Below are positions 1 through 8,834 of a stretch of DNA of 64,000 nucleotides, in pieces. Source of the stretch: JAFGCL01 sp964423835 (GTDB taxonomy: Bacteria > Chloroflexota > Dehalococcoidia > UBA2247 > RBG-13-53-26); assembly GCA_964423835.1 (NCBI GenBank), contig CAYRGJ010000004.1, positions 1-64,000 of the forward strand, given 5' to 3'. Made by a program: the position numbers and the translations under genes. The first letter of the stretch is position 1, and the number at the start of each line of letters is the position of its first letter. A model generated the notes under the pieces. It worked only from the letters and a program-made list of their open reading frames with translations, had not been told where the DNA came from and did no database searches.

Positions 1-1067
1 GTGCTGATCCCCACCAGCTGGCCCAGCGAGGCCAGCCCGAAGGACTGGGCCAGGGTGCCGATCTGGGCCGGGACCCGAAGACCGTGGCAGACGCCGTAGC
101 TGAGGACGAAGGCGTAGAGCATCCAGGCCCCGTCCAGGAACAGCAGCCAGGGCACCGACAGCGCCATGCCCAGCACCGCGATGGCCAGGGTGCGGCGCCA
201 GCCGGCCACCCGGGAGACGAAGCCCGAGAGGAGCCGTCCTGGTATGGAGAACCCGCCCATCAGCCCCACCGCCAGGGCGGCCGTGGCGTCCGATATCCCG
301 GCGTCGGTGGCCCGGATGGCCAGGTGGGAGTTCACCGCCTGGAAGGAGAAGATGGCCACCGTAATGATGACGGTGACGGTGACGAAGGGGGCGATGATGG
401 CCCGCGCCGGCAGCCCCCAGCGCGCCGGCGCGGAGCCGGCGGCCCCGGGGCCCCCAGGCGAGCCGTGGTCGCCCGCCGGCTGAGGGGCCCGCCGCACCAG
501 GATGGCGGAGGCCAGCACGATGATGCCCATGATGATGCCCACGTAGAGGAAGGCGTCCCTCCACCCGTAGCTGTCGATGAAGTAGTTGATCATGGGGGCG
601 AAGATGATGGCCCCGGCGCCCACCCCCGTGGTGGTCAGGGCCAGGGCGATGTCGGCCCTGGGGTGCCCGCTGAACCACCGCACAATGGTGCTGGTGGATA
701 CGGACCACATGGGGCCGGCGCCCAGGCCGGCGATGAAGAGGAACAGACGCAGGTGGTTGATGGTCTCCGTCCGGCTGGCCAGGGCGATGGCGCTGCCGGA
801 GATGACGGCCGTGGCCAGGAGGATAGGCCGCGGGCTGAAGCGGTCCCCCAGCCGCCCCCCGATGATGAGGGATATGGCGTGCCCTACCAGGAAGCAGGTG
901 TAGGCCGAGCCGGTGATGGCCCGGCTCCAGCCGAACTCCTCCTCCAGGGGCCGGAAGAAGACGTTGAAGCACCAGAAGGTCTCGCCCAGGGTGAGGGTCG
1001 CCAGGAAGCAGGCGAAGACCACCACCCAGCCGTAGAAGAGCCCGTCCTTCTTTCCCTCAGTGCTCAA
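1..1067 (-). CDS. MFS transporter, OFA-like (C-terminus outside window)
   Basis: The minus strand is open from about 1067 to the window edge and encodes a hydrophobic protein starting LSTEGKKDGLFYGWVVVFAC, the N-terminal signature of oxalate/formate-antiporter-like MFS carriers. It continues with a loop containing GGRLGDRFSPRP, the typical MFS loop after helix 2, and then further membrane segments. The start is probably the TTG at 1067, because no ATG precedes the first helix; the Shine-Dalgarno is weak. It lies 40 nt after the SDR stop, on the same strand. The substrate cannot be told. The remaining C-terminal part lies left of the window. Two further MFS carriers occur at 36-38.7 kb. Confidence 0.8.
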   Translation of the reverse strand, partial: MSTEGKKDGLFYGWVVVFACFLATLTLGETFWCFNVFFRPLEEEFGWSRAITGSAYTCFLVGHAISLIIGGRLGDRFSPRPILLATAVISGSAIALASRTETINHLRLFLFIAGLGAGPMWSVSTSTIVRWFSGHPRADIALALTTTGVGAGAIIFAPMINYFIDSYGWRDAFLYVGIIMGIIVLASAILVRRAPQPAGDHGSPGGPGAAGSAPARWGLPARAIIAPFVTVTVIITVAIFSFQAVNSHLAIRATDAGISDATAALAVGLMGGFSIPGRLLSGFVSRVAGWRRTLAIAVLGMALSVPWLLFLDGAWMLYAFVLSYGVCHGLRVPAQIGTLAQSFGLASLGQLVGIS

Positions 1068-1107
1068 AGGCGCCGTCTTTCGGCCATCTCGGGCCCGGGC
1101 CCCGGGG

Positions 1108-1842
1108 TCACATCCTCCCGCTGTTCACGGAGAGGGACTGCCCGGTGATCATGCCGGCCCGGTCTGAAGCCAGGAAAAGGATGGCCTCGGCCACCTCGTC
1201 CGAGTCCGGGAAGCGGCCCAGGGCGTAGTTGTGCGAGTAGCCCCCGGCCAGGCCGGCGGAGCCGGGGGTGCTGACCAGGGCCGCGTTCACCACGTTGATG
1301 CGCACGCCGGCGGAGCCTATCTCCTTGGCCAGGCTGGTGGTGAAGGTCATGATGGCGGCCTTGGAGGCGGCGTACATGCTCTCCCCGGGAGGCGCCATGC
1401 GGCCGGAGTCCGACCCCATGCAGACGATGCTGCCGCTGCGCTGCGCCAGCATGGGCTTGAGGGCGGCCTTGATGCAGTTCAGGGTGCCCCAGAAGGTAAC
1501 GTCGACCACGTGGTGGATGTCCTCCAGGCTGCTGTGGGCGAAGCTTCCGGCGCCCATGTAGGCCGGTATGGTGACCAGGATGTCCACCCGGTTGAACTGG
1601 GCCACGGCCTTGTCCACCATGGCGGCGCAAGCCTGGTAGTTGGTGACATCGGCATAGGTGGCGATGGACTTCGAGCCCGCCGCGGCGACCTGTTTGGCCA
1701 CCCGGTCGGCCCAGCCGCGGTCGATATCATTGGCCACCACCAGGGCGCCCTCGCGCGCCAGCTCCAGGGAAACGCTGGTGCCGATGCCGCCGCCGCCGGC
1801 CCCGGTCACTATGGCCACCTTGCCCTTCAGGTTCAGGTCCAT
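1108..1842 (-). CDS. SDR family NAD(P)-dependent oxidoreductase
   Basis: A 244-residue classical short-chain dehydrogenase. A glycine-rich nucleotide loop (TGAGGGGIG) lies at residues 14-22, and the catalytic triad is visible as Ser144 (CMGSDSG), Tyr157 and Lys161 (YAASK). The usual NNAG motif after strand 4 is replaced by TIPAYMG near residue 91, a notable deviation. The cofactor loop with Asn-Asp after strand 2 (VVANDID) suggests NAD(H). The stop is followed 40 nt later by the MFS carrier. A -10-like TATACT (minus strand, 1868-1863) precedes the gene. The substrate is unknown. Confidence 0.9.
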   Translation of the reverse strand: MDLNLKGKVAIVTGAGGGGIGTSVSLELAREGALVVANDIDRGWADRVAKQVAAAGSKSIATYADVTNYQACAAMVDKAVAQFNRVDILVTIPAYMGAGSFAHSSLEDIHHVVDVTFWGTLNCIKAALKPMLAQRSGSIVCMGSDSGRMAPPGESMYAASKAAIMTFTTSLAKEIGSAGVRINVVNAALVSTPGSAGLAGGYSHNYALGRFPDSDEVAEAILFLASDRAGMITGQSLSVNSGRM

Positions 1843-2050
1843 GCTGTCCTCCTGCCTCCGGTAGTATAGGGAATCCCGGCATCAACGCCCGCCATAGATA
1901 GGATAGGCGTTCGGCGGTGTGGCTGACAAATGGCGGACCCTGGCCGGCCTTCGGACCAGGGAGGCGGGCTTGCCAGACGGCGAGGTGGGCTCATGGCCCC
2001 GGCCGGGGTCCTCGGGCCGGCGGGGTCTCGGGATTCCGGCCAGGCCTCAT

Positions 2051-2923
2051 TCAGGCCTCGCTATAGAAGGCCAGGCCGATCACCCCGGGGCCGGTGTGGG
2101 CGCCGATGACGGGGGAGAGCTCGGTGACTATGAGCTCCCGGCAGTCGAACAGGCGGGCCACCTCCTCCTTGAACTCGGCGGCCCTCCCGGGCTCGGCGGC
2201 GTGCATGACCGCCATGCGCAGCGGCTTTCCGTTGATCACCCGCCGGCGGCTTTCCTCCAGTATCTGCCTGGTGGCGGCCTGGTAGGTCCGGGCCCTGGCC
2301 AGGGCATGGATCTGGCCGTCCTTGAAGGTGACCAGGGGCTTGATATCCAGGAGCGCCCCCAGCGAAGCTATCACCTTTGGCACGCGCCCTCCCATCTCCA
2401 GGTACTTGAGGGTGGCCAGCATGGCCACCAGGTGCGTCCGGCCGGCCACGTCCGCGGCCCGTGACTCAACCTCCGCCAGCTTCCGGCCTTCCGCTGCGGC
2501 CCTGGCGGCGGCCAGGACCACCCATCCCTCGGCCGCGGCGGCCAGCCGGCTGTCCATCACCGCTATCTTCCGGTCCCCGGACGAGGCGCGGCAAATGCCG
2601 GCTCCCAGGTTGGCCGCATTGAGGGTAGTGCTGAGCTGGCCCGACATGGTTATGCACAGGATGTCGGCGGCCTCATCCTGAGCCTTGCGGTAGGCCTCCA
2701 GGAAATCCTCCGGCGAGGGCGCGGAGGTTGTCGGCAGCTCGGCGCTATCCTTGAGGCGCTGGTAGAAGCCGTCCGGCTGCAGGTCCACCCGGTCCCGGTA
2801 GACCCTGTCGCCGAAGGTGATGCGGAGCGGCACCTCATGTATCCCGTATTCAGCCAGGGCCTGGCGCGAGATGCTGCCGGCGCTGTCGGTGACTATGGCC
2901 ACTTTTCTGTCCGCGTGGTGCAA
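2051..2923 (-). CDS. DegV family protein (fatty-acid binding)
   Basis: A 290-residue protein with the DegV signature: N-terminal VAIVTDSAGSIS (about residues 8-19), EVPLRITFGD, the central TTSAPSPEDFLEAY and a C-terminal GPGVIGLAFY. DegV proteins bind one long-chain fatty acid; the related FakB proteins present it to the kinase FakA for phosphorylation. No fakA kinase gene is visible here, so use in fatty-acid uptake is only inferred. The start codon lies 2 nt beyond the stop of the alpha/beta hydrolase, which implies co-translation. Length fits the family. Confidence 0.92.
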   Translation of the reverse strand: MHHADRKVAIVTDSAGSISRQALAEYGIHEVPLRITFGDRVYRDRVDLQPDGFYQRLKDSAELPTTSAPSPEDFLEAYRKAQDEAADILCITMSGQLSTTLNAANLGAGICRASSGDRKIAVMDSRLAAAAEGWVVLAAARAAAEGRKLAEVESRAADVAGRTHLVAMLATLKYLEMGGRVPKVIASLGALLDIKPLVTFKDGQIHALARARTYQAATRQILEESRRRVINGKPLRMAVMHAAEPGRAAEFKEEVARLFDCRELIVTELSPVIGAHTGPGVIGLAFYSEA

Positions 2924-2925
2924 GG

Positions 2926-3831
2926 CTACCCTCCTCCAGCCTCGCGGGCCGGGCTCCGCGGGCCCCGGCCGGGGACCGAACCCTGCGGCGCAGTGTCCCT
3001 GGCGCGCTGCGGCGTCCGCGAACCCGGCGGTCCCCCTGGCGGCGGTTCCCTGTCCGCGGGCCTGCGCTGCGGCCGGGCAACCGGATCTCCGTCCAGGAAC
3101 GCCGTCAATACCCTGTTGAACTCGGCGGGCCTCTCGGTAACCAGCAGGTGCCCGCAGTCCGGTATGATCGCCAGGAGCGATCCCCTGATGGCCCGGTGCA
3201 GGAAACGGCTCATCTTGACCGGGACCCCCAGGTCCTTCTCGCCGGACACGATCAGGGTAGGGACCTTGACCCGGTGGGCCGCGGCCCGCAGGTCATAGCT
3301 GGTGAGCAGGCTCCGGGTGAAGGCCAGGGCCACGTGCTTGGGAACGCCGGCGTCGAGCTTCTCCGGCCCGCTCCCCCTCCTCATGGCCTTGCGGGCCACG
3401 AAGCGGTAGGGCACCAGCGGGCTGAGGTAGTTCACCAGGCCGGCCATGGCGGGCGACTGGGGAAATGCCCGGGCAGGGGTGGCCACCAGCACCAGCTTGT
3501 GCACGCTCTCGGGGTGGTCCAGGGCCAGCTTGAGAGACGTCATGCCTCCCAGGGAGTAGCCCACCAGGGAGGCGCGCTCAATGCCCAGGCGCTCCATCAG
3601 GCCTTTGAGGTCGTCGGCCAGCGTCTGAATGGAGTAGTCCCCGCGGGGCTTGTCGGAGCGGCCATGCCCCCGGTGATCATACAGGACCACGGTGTGGGAC
3701 CGGCTCAGGCCGTCGATCTGCGTTTCCCACAGCGAGCAATCATCCAGCACGCCGTGGGACAACACCACCGGGGGGCCGTGGCCATGGGCCTCATAGTAGA
3801 GATTGACGTCCCTCACTTCGACGACGGGCAT
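2926..3831 (-). CDS. alpha/beta hydrolase
   Basis: An alpha/beta-hydrolase-fold protein of 301 residues if translation begins at the ATG at 3831 (MPVVEVRDVNLYYEAHG); an in-frame ATG at 3885 would add 18 unlikely residues. The oxyanion HG (VLSHGVLDD), DHRGHGRSD, the nucleophile elbow GYSLGG, an acid in SGEKDLG and the His of DCGH are all in the expected order. The fold ends near AFLDGD; the last 55 or so residues are a Pro/Arg/Gly-rich tail that is probably disordered. It runs into degV with a 2-nt gap. Substrate unknown; an esterase or lactonase role is possible. Confidence 0.88.
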   Translation of the reverse strand: MPVVEVRDVNLYYEAHGHGPPVVLSHGVLDDCSLWETQIDGLSRSHTVVLYDHRGHGRSDKPRGDYSIQTLADDLKGLMERLGIERASLVGYSLGGMTSLKLALDHPESVHKLVLVATPARAFPQSPAMAGLVNYLSPLVPYRFVARKAMRRGSGPEKLDAGVPKHVALAFTRSLLTSYDLRAAAHRVKVPTLIVSGEKDLGVPVKMSRFLHRAIRGSLLAIIPDCGHLLVTERPAEFNRVLTAFLDGDPVARPQRRPADREPPPGGPPGSRTPQRARDTAPQGSVPGRGPRSPAREAGGG

Positions 3832-4078
3832 GCGGGCGCTCCGGCCTAAGTCTAGGGCCGGCCTCCGGATGGCCGCCATTGGCAACAGTACTTAGTGACG
3901 GCTCGGGAAGCGTACTAGGTAGGTCGCGCCTGCCGGGCGGGCCCCAGAGGACCGGCACTGGCGCCGGAACGCGCCGCGGTGCCTGGCGAAACAGCAAAGA
4001 AAGAGCGGAAGGCCGCTGCGGCCTCCCGCCTTCTCTACATGCCAGGCGATTTGACTGCGCTCAGATGCTACGGACTCA

Positions 4079-4204
4079 TTACGAGCCCAGCAGGCTAGTG
4101 AGCAGGCTCAGAATGTCACAGGGACCCGCCGCGCCAATGGTGATCGCGGCTATGACGGCCACCACCGCCACCGGAAGAGCCACCCTGGCCATTTTCCTGA
4201 ACAT
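4079..4204 (-). CDS. small hydrophobic peptide (41 aa)
   Basis: A 42-codon ORF starting MFRKMARVALPVAVVAVI. It has a positively charged N-terminus, one membrane-spanning stretch rich in Val/Ala/Ile (about residues 8-26), a Cys near residue 29, and a short tail ending in LLGS. A strong GGGGGAGGG ribosome-binding site lies 8-10 nt upstream of the ATG. It sits on the same strand between the lipoprotein and the hydrolase. It may be a membrane micropeptide or a non-lipidated leader. No family is recognised; the RBS, charge pattern and isolated position are the only support. Confidence 0.5.
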   Translation of the reverse strand: MFRKMARVALPVAVVAVIAAITIGAAGPCDILSLLTSLLGS

Positions 4205-4369
4205 GTTGATTACCCTCCCCCTTTCTTTCTCCGGCCGGGCCGGATATCAGTTGCGGGGATTCTACCCCAACCGCGTATTAGTCGCCGGCGGAGCCTGAAT
4301 CCCTTGATCCGCTGTGGCCGCGGCCCTCCGGGTCGCGGCACGGGCCGGGCCCCGCGATGGCGAAGGGCT

Positions 4370-5164
4370 CTAGACCGCTGCCTCCGGGGGCAGGGTGATA
4401 TCGACCGGCTCATTGATGTGGTGGATGGCCATCTCGACGAGGATGACCATGTCCACGTTCTCCTGGGCCAGGTGAAGGTTGGCCTGCCACGCCATCTTGG
4501 CCAGCAGGTGCGTGTCCCTGGCAATCCACTGGGTGGCCCCCAGACCGGTGACGGCCTCTTTGGAGTTGACCAGGCTGCTGGCATCACCGGTCAAAGACCC
4601 GGCCAGCCTCTCCCAGAACTGGTCAACGTCCGGTGTCAGCTCCACCACGTAGCACTCCACGCCATTGACTTCCTCTTCACGCACCAGCTTCCTCTGGCTG
4701 CCCTCCAGGAGCTCCCGGCTCTGGTCCAGCGCCGTCTGGTTGTTCCAGGAGCCCGGGCCGAGGGCCTGCTTCTGCCAGGTCCACTGTTGCCCGGTAGAGA
4801 GCGTGCCCGTGAAGAGGTTGTCACTGATCAGGAACGCCCGCACCTCGGTGGTCTGCGGGTCCCTCCCCGACTGCTGAACGGTTACGCTCATGTCCATGGC
4901 CATCCTGTGATTGGCCTCATCGACGACCCCCACGGCGTTGTCGGAAACGGAGTATTCCTGCATCAGGATGCCCTGCTGGCCGTACGTGTAAAACACTTGA
5001 AACATGTCGAAACGGTAGGTTGTCACGCCGGACTGGGCTGCCAGCGAGCTGGCCACCAGCTCGTCAACCGCTATGTGGGGCCGGTAGGAGTCATCACTGC
5101 AGGCTGGGACGGCCAGGCCGGCCAGCACCAGGATCGCCAGCAATATGCCGGTGGCTCTGCGCAT
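4370..5164 (-). CDS. LolA/LppX-like lipoprotein
   Basis: A 264-residue exported lipoprotein: a signal peptide with RR at the N-terminus, a hydrophobic core and a lipobox ending VPAC (Cys22), so it is predicted to be diacylglycerol-anchored outside the membrane. The rest alternates short strands (TTYRFDMFQVFYTYG, HRMAMDMSVTV, VECYVVELTP, WIARDTHLLAKMAWQ, VDITLPPE). That pattern resembles LolA/LppX-type half-barrel proteins, which carry lipids. Assignment is by this pattern, not by a strict motif. A near-consensus promoter with an overlapping dyad lies about 55 nt upstream. Confidence 0.7.
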   Translation of the reverse strand: MRRATGILLAILVLAGLAVPACSDDSYRPHIAVDELVASSLAAQSGVTTYRFDMFQVFYTYGQQGILMQEYSVSDNAVGVVDEANHRMAMDMSVTVQQSGRDPQTTEVRAFLISDNLFTGTLSTGQQWTWQKQALGPGSWNNQTALDQSRELLEGSQRKLVREEEVNGVECYVVELTPDVDQFWERLAGSLTGDASSLVNSKEAVTGLGATQWIARDTHLLAKMAWQANLHLAQENVDMVILVEMAIHHINEPVDITLPPEAAV

Positions 5165-5207
5165 CCCCCCTCCTTACGGGCATGGTCCCGGGCGGGCCAT
5201 GCCGCGG

Positions 5208-5249
5208 GTCTGTCGCACAGACATTAGCAGGGGTATGATTGGCTGTCAA
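5208..5249 (-). promoter_or_regulatory. sigma70-type promoter with overlapping dyad
   Basis: On the minus strand TTGACA (5249-5244) and TAATGT (5226-5221) are separated by 17 nt, upstream of the lipoprotein gene. A perfect inverted repeat, GTCTGT-GCG-ACAGAC (5222-5208), overlaps the end of the -10 element and the expected transcription start. It could be a repressor operator or a 5' hairpin of the mRNA. Confidence 0.65.
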
Positions 5250-5313
5250 ATACCCCGGCACGATGGTCGGACCAGGCTGGCAAACGCCGATGGCAGGGGA
5301 AGGCGCCCTGAGG

Positions 5314-5823
5314 TCAGGCCCGAATCTCCATGGACTCCGCCTGCGCCAGGATGGTGGTCATGGGCTGCTTCTTCCCGCCGAGGCTGGTGATGGCCCCCAG
5401 GGCGATGGCCTTCCTCTGCGACAGCGGCCCCGACGCCGCCACCTTGGACAGGGTGAATCCCTTCACGTTGCAGTCGCTGTCCACGATGACGCTGTCCACC
5501 GTGGCGATCTCCGTGCCCCCCTCGCTCATGATCTGCCGGCCGCGCAGTGCGCTGGCGGACAGGAACTCCTCTGAGCCCACGATCTGGTCCGGGCCCACGA
5601 TTACGTCCCCGCTGGGCACCAGCCACACGTCAACGCCGCACACCTGCACCTTGTCCTTCTCGATCAGCAGCGGCTTCCGGCTGAGGAGGCCGCTGCTGCC
5701 CAGGGATACGGCCACCACCTTGTTGAGCCTGGCGTCGAAAAGGACGTCCTTGATCTTGCCCAGCCTCTTGCCTTCTGAAATGCTGATTACCTGCTTGCTG
5801 ATCTGCTCTTTGACCGTCGGCAT
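5314..5823 (-). CDS. PRC-barrel domain protein
   Basis: A 169-residue soluble protein with two PRC-barrel-like halves. The first opens KEQISKQVISISEGKRLGKIKDVLFDARLNKV; the second opens SASALRGRQIMSEGGTEIATVDSVIVD. PRC-barrels occur in photosynthetic reaction centre H subunits, RimM and small sporulation- or envelope-associated proteins, where they bind protein or RNA partners. The ATG at 5823 is preferred over the one 17 codons upstream because a GAGAAGGAG ribosome-binding site sits directly before it. It stands alone between the lipoprotein promoter and the ABC exporter genes. Confidence 0.85.
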   Translation of the reverse strand: MPTVKEQISKQVISISEGKRLGKIKDVLFDARLNKVVAVSLGSSGLLSRKPLLIEKDKVQVCGVDVWLVPSGDVIVGPDQIVGSEEFLSASALRGRQIMSEGGTEIATVDSVIVDSDCNVKGFTLSKVAASGPLSQRKAIALGAITSLGGKKQPMTTILAQAESMEIRA

Positions 5824-5957
5824 CTCCTTCTCCTTCTCACACCCACCATGCGGCGGCGGGAAGTGGACTCTCATGTGGCGGTTAGCGGTCGAGCGCTACC
5901 ACCATGATATCACGGGGGCGAAAGGGCCGGGGTCCTCTTCAGCGGGCCCAGGGCCGG

Positions 5958-7103
5958 CTACCGCCGGCCCCGCTTCAGCGACAGTATGGCCGCGGCCAGG
6001 AAGGCGGCCGCGAAGCCCAGCAGCGCCACCACGTCCACCCATATCCGGTCCAGCCCCCAGCCCCGGAGCATGACGGACCGTATGGCGTCCACGGCATAGT
6101 ACGGAGGTGTGGCATAGGAGAGCGGCCGCAGCCAGTGGGGTATGGCCTCCACCGGCCAGAAGATACCGGCCAGCAGGAAGGTGGGCAGGATTATGAGGGG
6201 CAGGAACTGTATGGCCTGGGACTCTCTCCTGGCCAGGCTGGAGAGCAGTATGCCCAGGCTCAGGCTGACGATGGCCAGCAGGGCGATGACGGCGAAGGCC
6301 AGCACGATGTTGCCCACGATCATGATGTCGAAGGCCAGCACCCCGATAGCCAGTAGCAGGACCGTCTGGAACATCCCGATGCCGCTGAAAGCGATGGCGT
6401 ATCCCGCCACCAGCTCGCTGTCCCGGAGCGGGGTGGACTGCAGCCTCTCCAGGTTGCCGGAGGTCCGTTCCCCCACGAAGGAGATGAGGGTCAGCAGGGT
6501 GGTGAGCAGGAAGACCACGAAGGCCATGATCCCCGGCACGAAGAAGTCCATGAACCTGGCGCCGCGGCCGTAGACGGGTTCCGCCGTGTCCACCTTCATG
6601 GGCAGGTCCTGCCCCGCTGCCTCGGCCGTCTTCAGCACCGCGGCGCTGACGCTCTTGGTGATGGCCGTGGCCACGTTGACATTGGTCATGTCCTGCCTCA
6701 CCCGTATGGTGGTGTCGCCCGCATAGGACGGGTCCTGCCTCTTCAGGTAGACGTTGCGCGTGAAGTCCTCGGGGAAGATGATCACGGCGTAGGCCCGGCC
6801 GCTCTCCACGCGGCGGACCGCCTCGTCCACGTCCCCCAGGAACTGCACCCTGAGCACCTCCGGGTCGAGGTTGGCCACTATGGCGCCGGCGATGGAGACC
6901 GGCACCGGGGATGGAGGTATGGCGTAGCCGCTGTCCAGGTTGACCACAGCCACGTTGACGTCCTTCACGTCGCCGCTGAAGGCCAGGCCGAAGACGCACA
7001 TGGCGACCACCGGCGCCAGGAACATCAGCGCCAGGGTGCGCCGGTCGTGCACCAGGGCGCTGCCGATCCGGGCGGAGATGGCCAGGGCCCTCCTGATGCT
7101 CAG
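5958..7103 (-). CDS. ABC-2 type exporter permease
   Basis: A membrane subunit of about 381 residues. An N-terminal helix (LALMFLAPVVAMCVFGLAF) is followed by a large extracytoplasmic domain of about 170 residues, then FMDFFVPGIMAFVVFLLTTLLT and five helices including GERTSGNLERLQSTPL, the ABC2_membrane signature. The reading frame continues upstream, but the natural N-terminus (SIRRALAISARIG) falls at a CTG (7103-7101) overlapping the ATPase stop as CTGA; the next GTG (7052) would cut into helix 1. So the start is probably CTG, coupled to the ATPase. Likely exports lipids, drugs or polymers. Confidence 0.87.
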   Translation of the reverse strand: MSIRRALAISARIGSALVHDRRTLALMFLAPVVAMCVFGLAFSGDVKDVNVAVVNLDSGYAIPPSPVPVSIAGAIVANLDPEVLRVQFLGDVDEAVRRVESGRAYAVIIFPEDFTRNVYLKRQDPSYAGDTTIRVRQDMTNVNVATAITKSVSAAVLKTAEAAGQDLPMKVDTAEPVYGRGARFMDFFVPGIMAFVVFLLTTLLTLISFVGERTSGNLERLQSTPLRDSELVAGYAIAFSGIGMFQTVLLLAIGVLAFDIMIVGNIVLAFAVIALLAIVSLSLGILLSSLARRESQAIQFLPLIILPTFLLAGIFWPVEAIPHWLRPLSYATPPYYAVDAIRSVMLRGWGLDRIWVDVVALLGFAAAFLAAAILSLKRGRR

Positions 7104-7849
7104 GGCCGGGCCTCTCCTCTCCTGGCCAGCGCCAGGAAGGCCTCCTCCAGGTTGGCAACGCCGGCGGAGCGGACCACTTCGGCCGGAGCGCCCTCGGCCA
7201 GGAGCCGCCCCTGGCGCAGCAGCACGATCCGGTCGCAGTGAACGGCCTCGTCCATGTAGTGCGTGCTGAGAACGATGGTGACGCCCTTCTCTTTCAGCAG
7301 GTCGAAGTACTCCCAGAAGGAGGCCCGCAGCTCCGGGTCCACGCCCACGGTGGGCTCGTCCAGGAAGAGGAGCTTCGGCTCGTGTATCATGCTGCAGGCC
7401 AGTGATGCCCGGTGCCTCATCCCGCCGCTCAGGTTCGACACCAGCGAATCCCGCCACTGCGACAGGGCGACGAAGTCCAGCAGCTCCTTCTCCCTCTCCG
7501 CAATCCTGGCCGGGGAAAGGCCGTAGAGCTGGCCGTAAAGCCTCAGGTTCCCGTGCACCGTCAGGTCCAAATAGAGGGCGGTCTCCTGGGGCATGTAACC
7601 CACCTGGGACAGCGCGGCCCGGTCGGGCACCTTCCGGCCCAGGACGTACGCTTCACCGCCGCTGGGCCTGATCAGGCCGCACAGGACCTTGATGGCGGTG
7701 GTCTTGCCGGCGCCGTTGGGGCCCAGCAGCCCATGGAGGGTCCCCGGCTCGATCCGCAGGCTCAGGCCATCCAGGGCCCGGAAGGACCCATACCTCTTGG
7801 TGAGGTTCCTGGTTTCGGCGGCGAAAGACTTCATCTTGAGTTCGTCCAT
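7100..7849 (-). CDS. ABC exporter ATP-binding protein
   Basis: A 249-residue nucleotide-binding subunit with Walker A GPNGAGKTT (about 43-51), a Q-loop in VGYMPQETALY, the signature LSGGMRHR, Walker B LLFLDEPTVGVD and the switch His in LSTHYMDEA. The DrrA/CcmA-like layout matches the ABC-2 permease encoded next on the same strand, whose start overlaps this stop. The two make a half-exporter pair that probably works as a dimer in the cytoplasmic membrane. ATG at 7849 is the first plausible start. Confidence 0.93.
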   Translation of the reverse strand: MDELKMKSFAAETRNLTKRYGSFRALDGLSLRIEPGTLHGLLGPNGAGKTTAIKVLCGLIRPSGGEAYVLGRKVPDRAALSQVGYMPQETALYLDLTVHGNLRLYGQLYGLSPARIAEREKELLDFVALSQWRDSLVSNLSGGMRHRASLACSMIHEPKLLFLDEPTVGVDPELRASFWEYFDLLKEKGVTIVLSTHYMDEAVHCDRIVLLRQGRLLAEGAPAEVVRSAGVANLEEAFLALARRGEARP

Positions 7850-8154
7850 TATTCCACTCGGGAATTTGGGGAGTCAAGCCAGCCGCCGGCCCCGCCTCCA
7901 GAGCTCAACCCGCTGCCGGCGGGGCCGGGACAGGCCCTTCTGCCGGAGGCCCACCCAGGCTCCCTCCTCTCAGCATCTGCTTCTGCCCCCGGAATCGGGA
8001 CCAATCTGTGACGCCCTTTGTGGGGTTCCGAGACACCACGGAGACAGTCCTGTGGTACAACCTCAGCACTCATGCGAGTAGGGACCAAGGTCTCAAGACA
8101 GCCCTCGGCCAGAGTGGGATACTGAGCCCACAGAGGGAGCACGGTGCAAGGACG
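7850..8154. other. divergent intergenic region
   Basis: About 300 bases between the divergent ABC ATPase and the four-helix membrane protein. It should hold promoters for both. The half nearest the plus-strand gene is visibly less GC-rich, but no convincing -35/-10 pair, RNA motif or reading frame could be defined. Confidence 0.4.
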
Positions 8155-8682
8155 ATGAGCAAGTCAACTGTTGGCCAGAGGATCGCCGGCGCCGTCATTG
8201 GCCCGCTCGCCAGGATCGCTGGCGCCTTCATCGGCGTCCTGGCCGTTGGAGTGCCCCCGGGGCTGCTGCTTGGATATCACATGATGATGCAATACACTGA
8301 TTTCGACCGCATGACAGCATGCCTCGTCTTCGGTGGTCTGGCCTTTCTGGCCGGAGCCCTCCCGGGAGCAGCCGCCGGAGCCACCCTGGCGCAACGGCTG
8401 CTGAAGCAGAGGAGTGACTTCTGGCGAGCCTTGGTGGGAGCGGTTGCCTGTCTGCTGCTGGGAGCAGTTTTCTACCTGCCAGTGGCGCTGCTACAGGTAG
8501 AGGCCCACTATGACCAAATCGGTAGCGATGGCCTCTTTCCACAACTGATCTTATATCTATTCATCGGCACGATCCTCCTCTCGCCAGTCACGATTGCCAC
8601 CGGCGCCGGCATCGGCTCCGGCCGGAAGGCCAGGCCGGCACCAGCGCCGGTGAAGGCCGGCGAAGAACTGTCCCAGGGATGA
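8155..8682 (+). CDS. four-helix membrane protein, unknown function
   Basis: A 175-residue integral membrane protein starting at the ATG at 8155, behind AAGGAC. Four hydrophobic segments lie at roughly residues 20-42, 57-79, 90-112 and 128-150, several with small-residue repeats (GALPGAAAGATLA, IATGAGIGSG) that favour helix packing. The C-terminal tail is Pro/Ala-rich. No family is recognised. The stop codon lies inside the first copy of a 52-bp structured repeat that reappears at 10.9 kb. Confidence 0.7.
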   Translation: MSKSTVGQRIAGAVIGPLARIAGAFIGVLAVGVPPGLLLGYHMMMQYTDFDRMTACLVFGGLAFLAGALPGAAAGATLAQRLLKQRSDFWRALVGAVACLLLGAVFYLPVALLQVEAHYDQIGSDGLFPQLILYLFIGTILLSPVTIATGAGIGSGRKARPAPAPVKAGEELSQG

Positions 8683-8727
8683 CATACGTGCCAGTGCCGA
8701 CCCGATAGGTCGCCTATTGCACTTCGG
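8676..8727 (+). repeat. structured dispersed repeat, copy 1
   Basis: 52 bases matching 10862-10913 at 44 positions without gaps. The outer 18 bases (gggatgacatacgtgcca) and last 13 (tattgcacttcgg) are identical; the centre varies but keeps an inverted CGACC/GGTCG arm nested inside GTGC/GCAC. The copy overlaps the stop codon of the membrane protein gene and may act as a 3' hairpin. Confidence 0.75.
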
Positions 8728-8834
8728 GGTCCACACCCCCCAGGGGTCGCCAGAAATCCCACCATGATTCCGGTGGGACGCAGGGGACCCGGCCCGGCGC
8801 CCGACTACGTCTGCAGTTTCGGTCGTGAGCGATA

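Noticed and set aside
84..1148. Long plus-strand open frame of about 350 codons at the left edge
   Set aside because: Gly/Pro/Arg-rich composition without domains; it is antisense to a clear MFS transporter on the minus strand.
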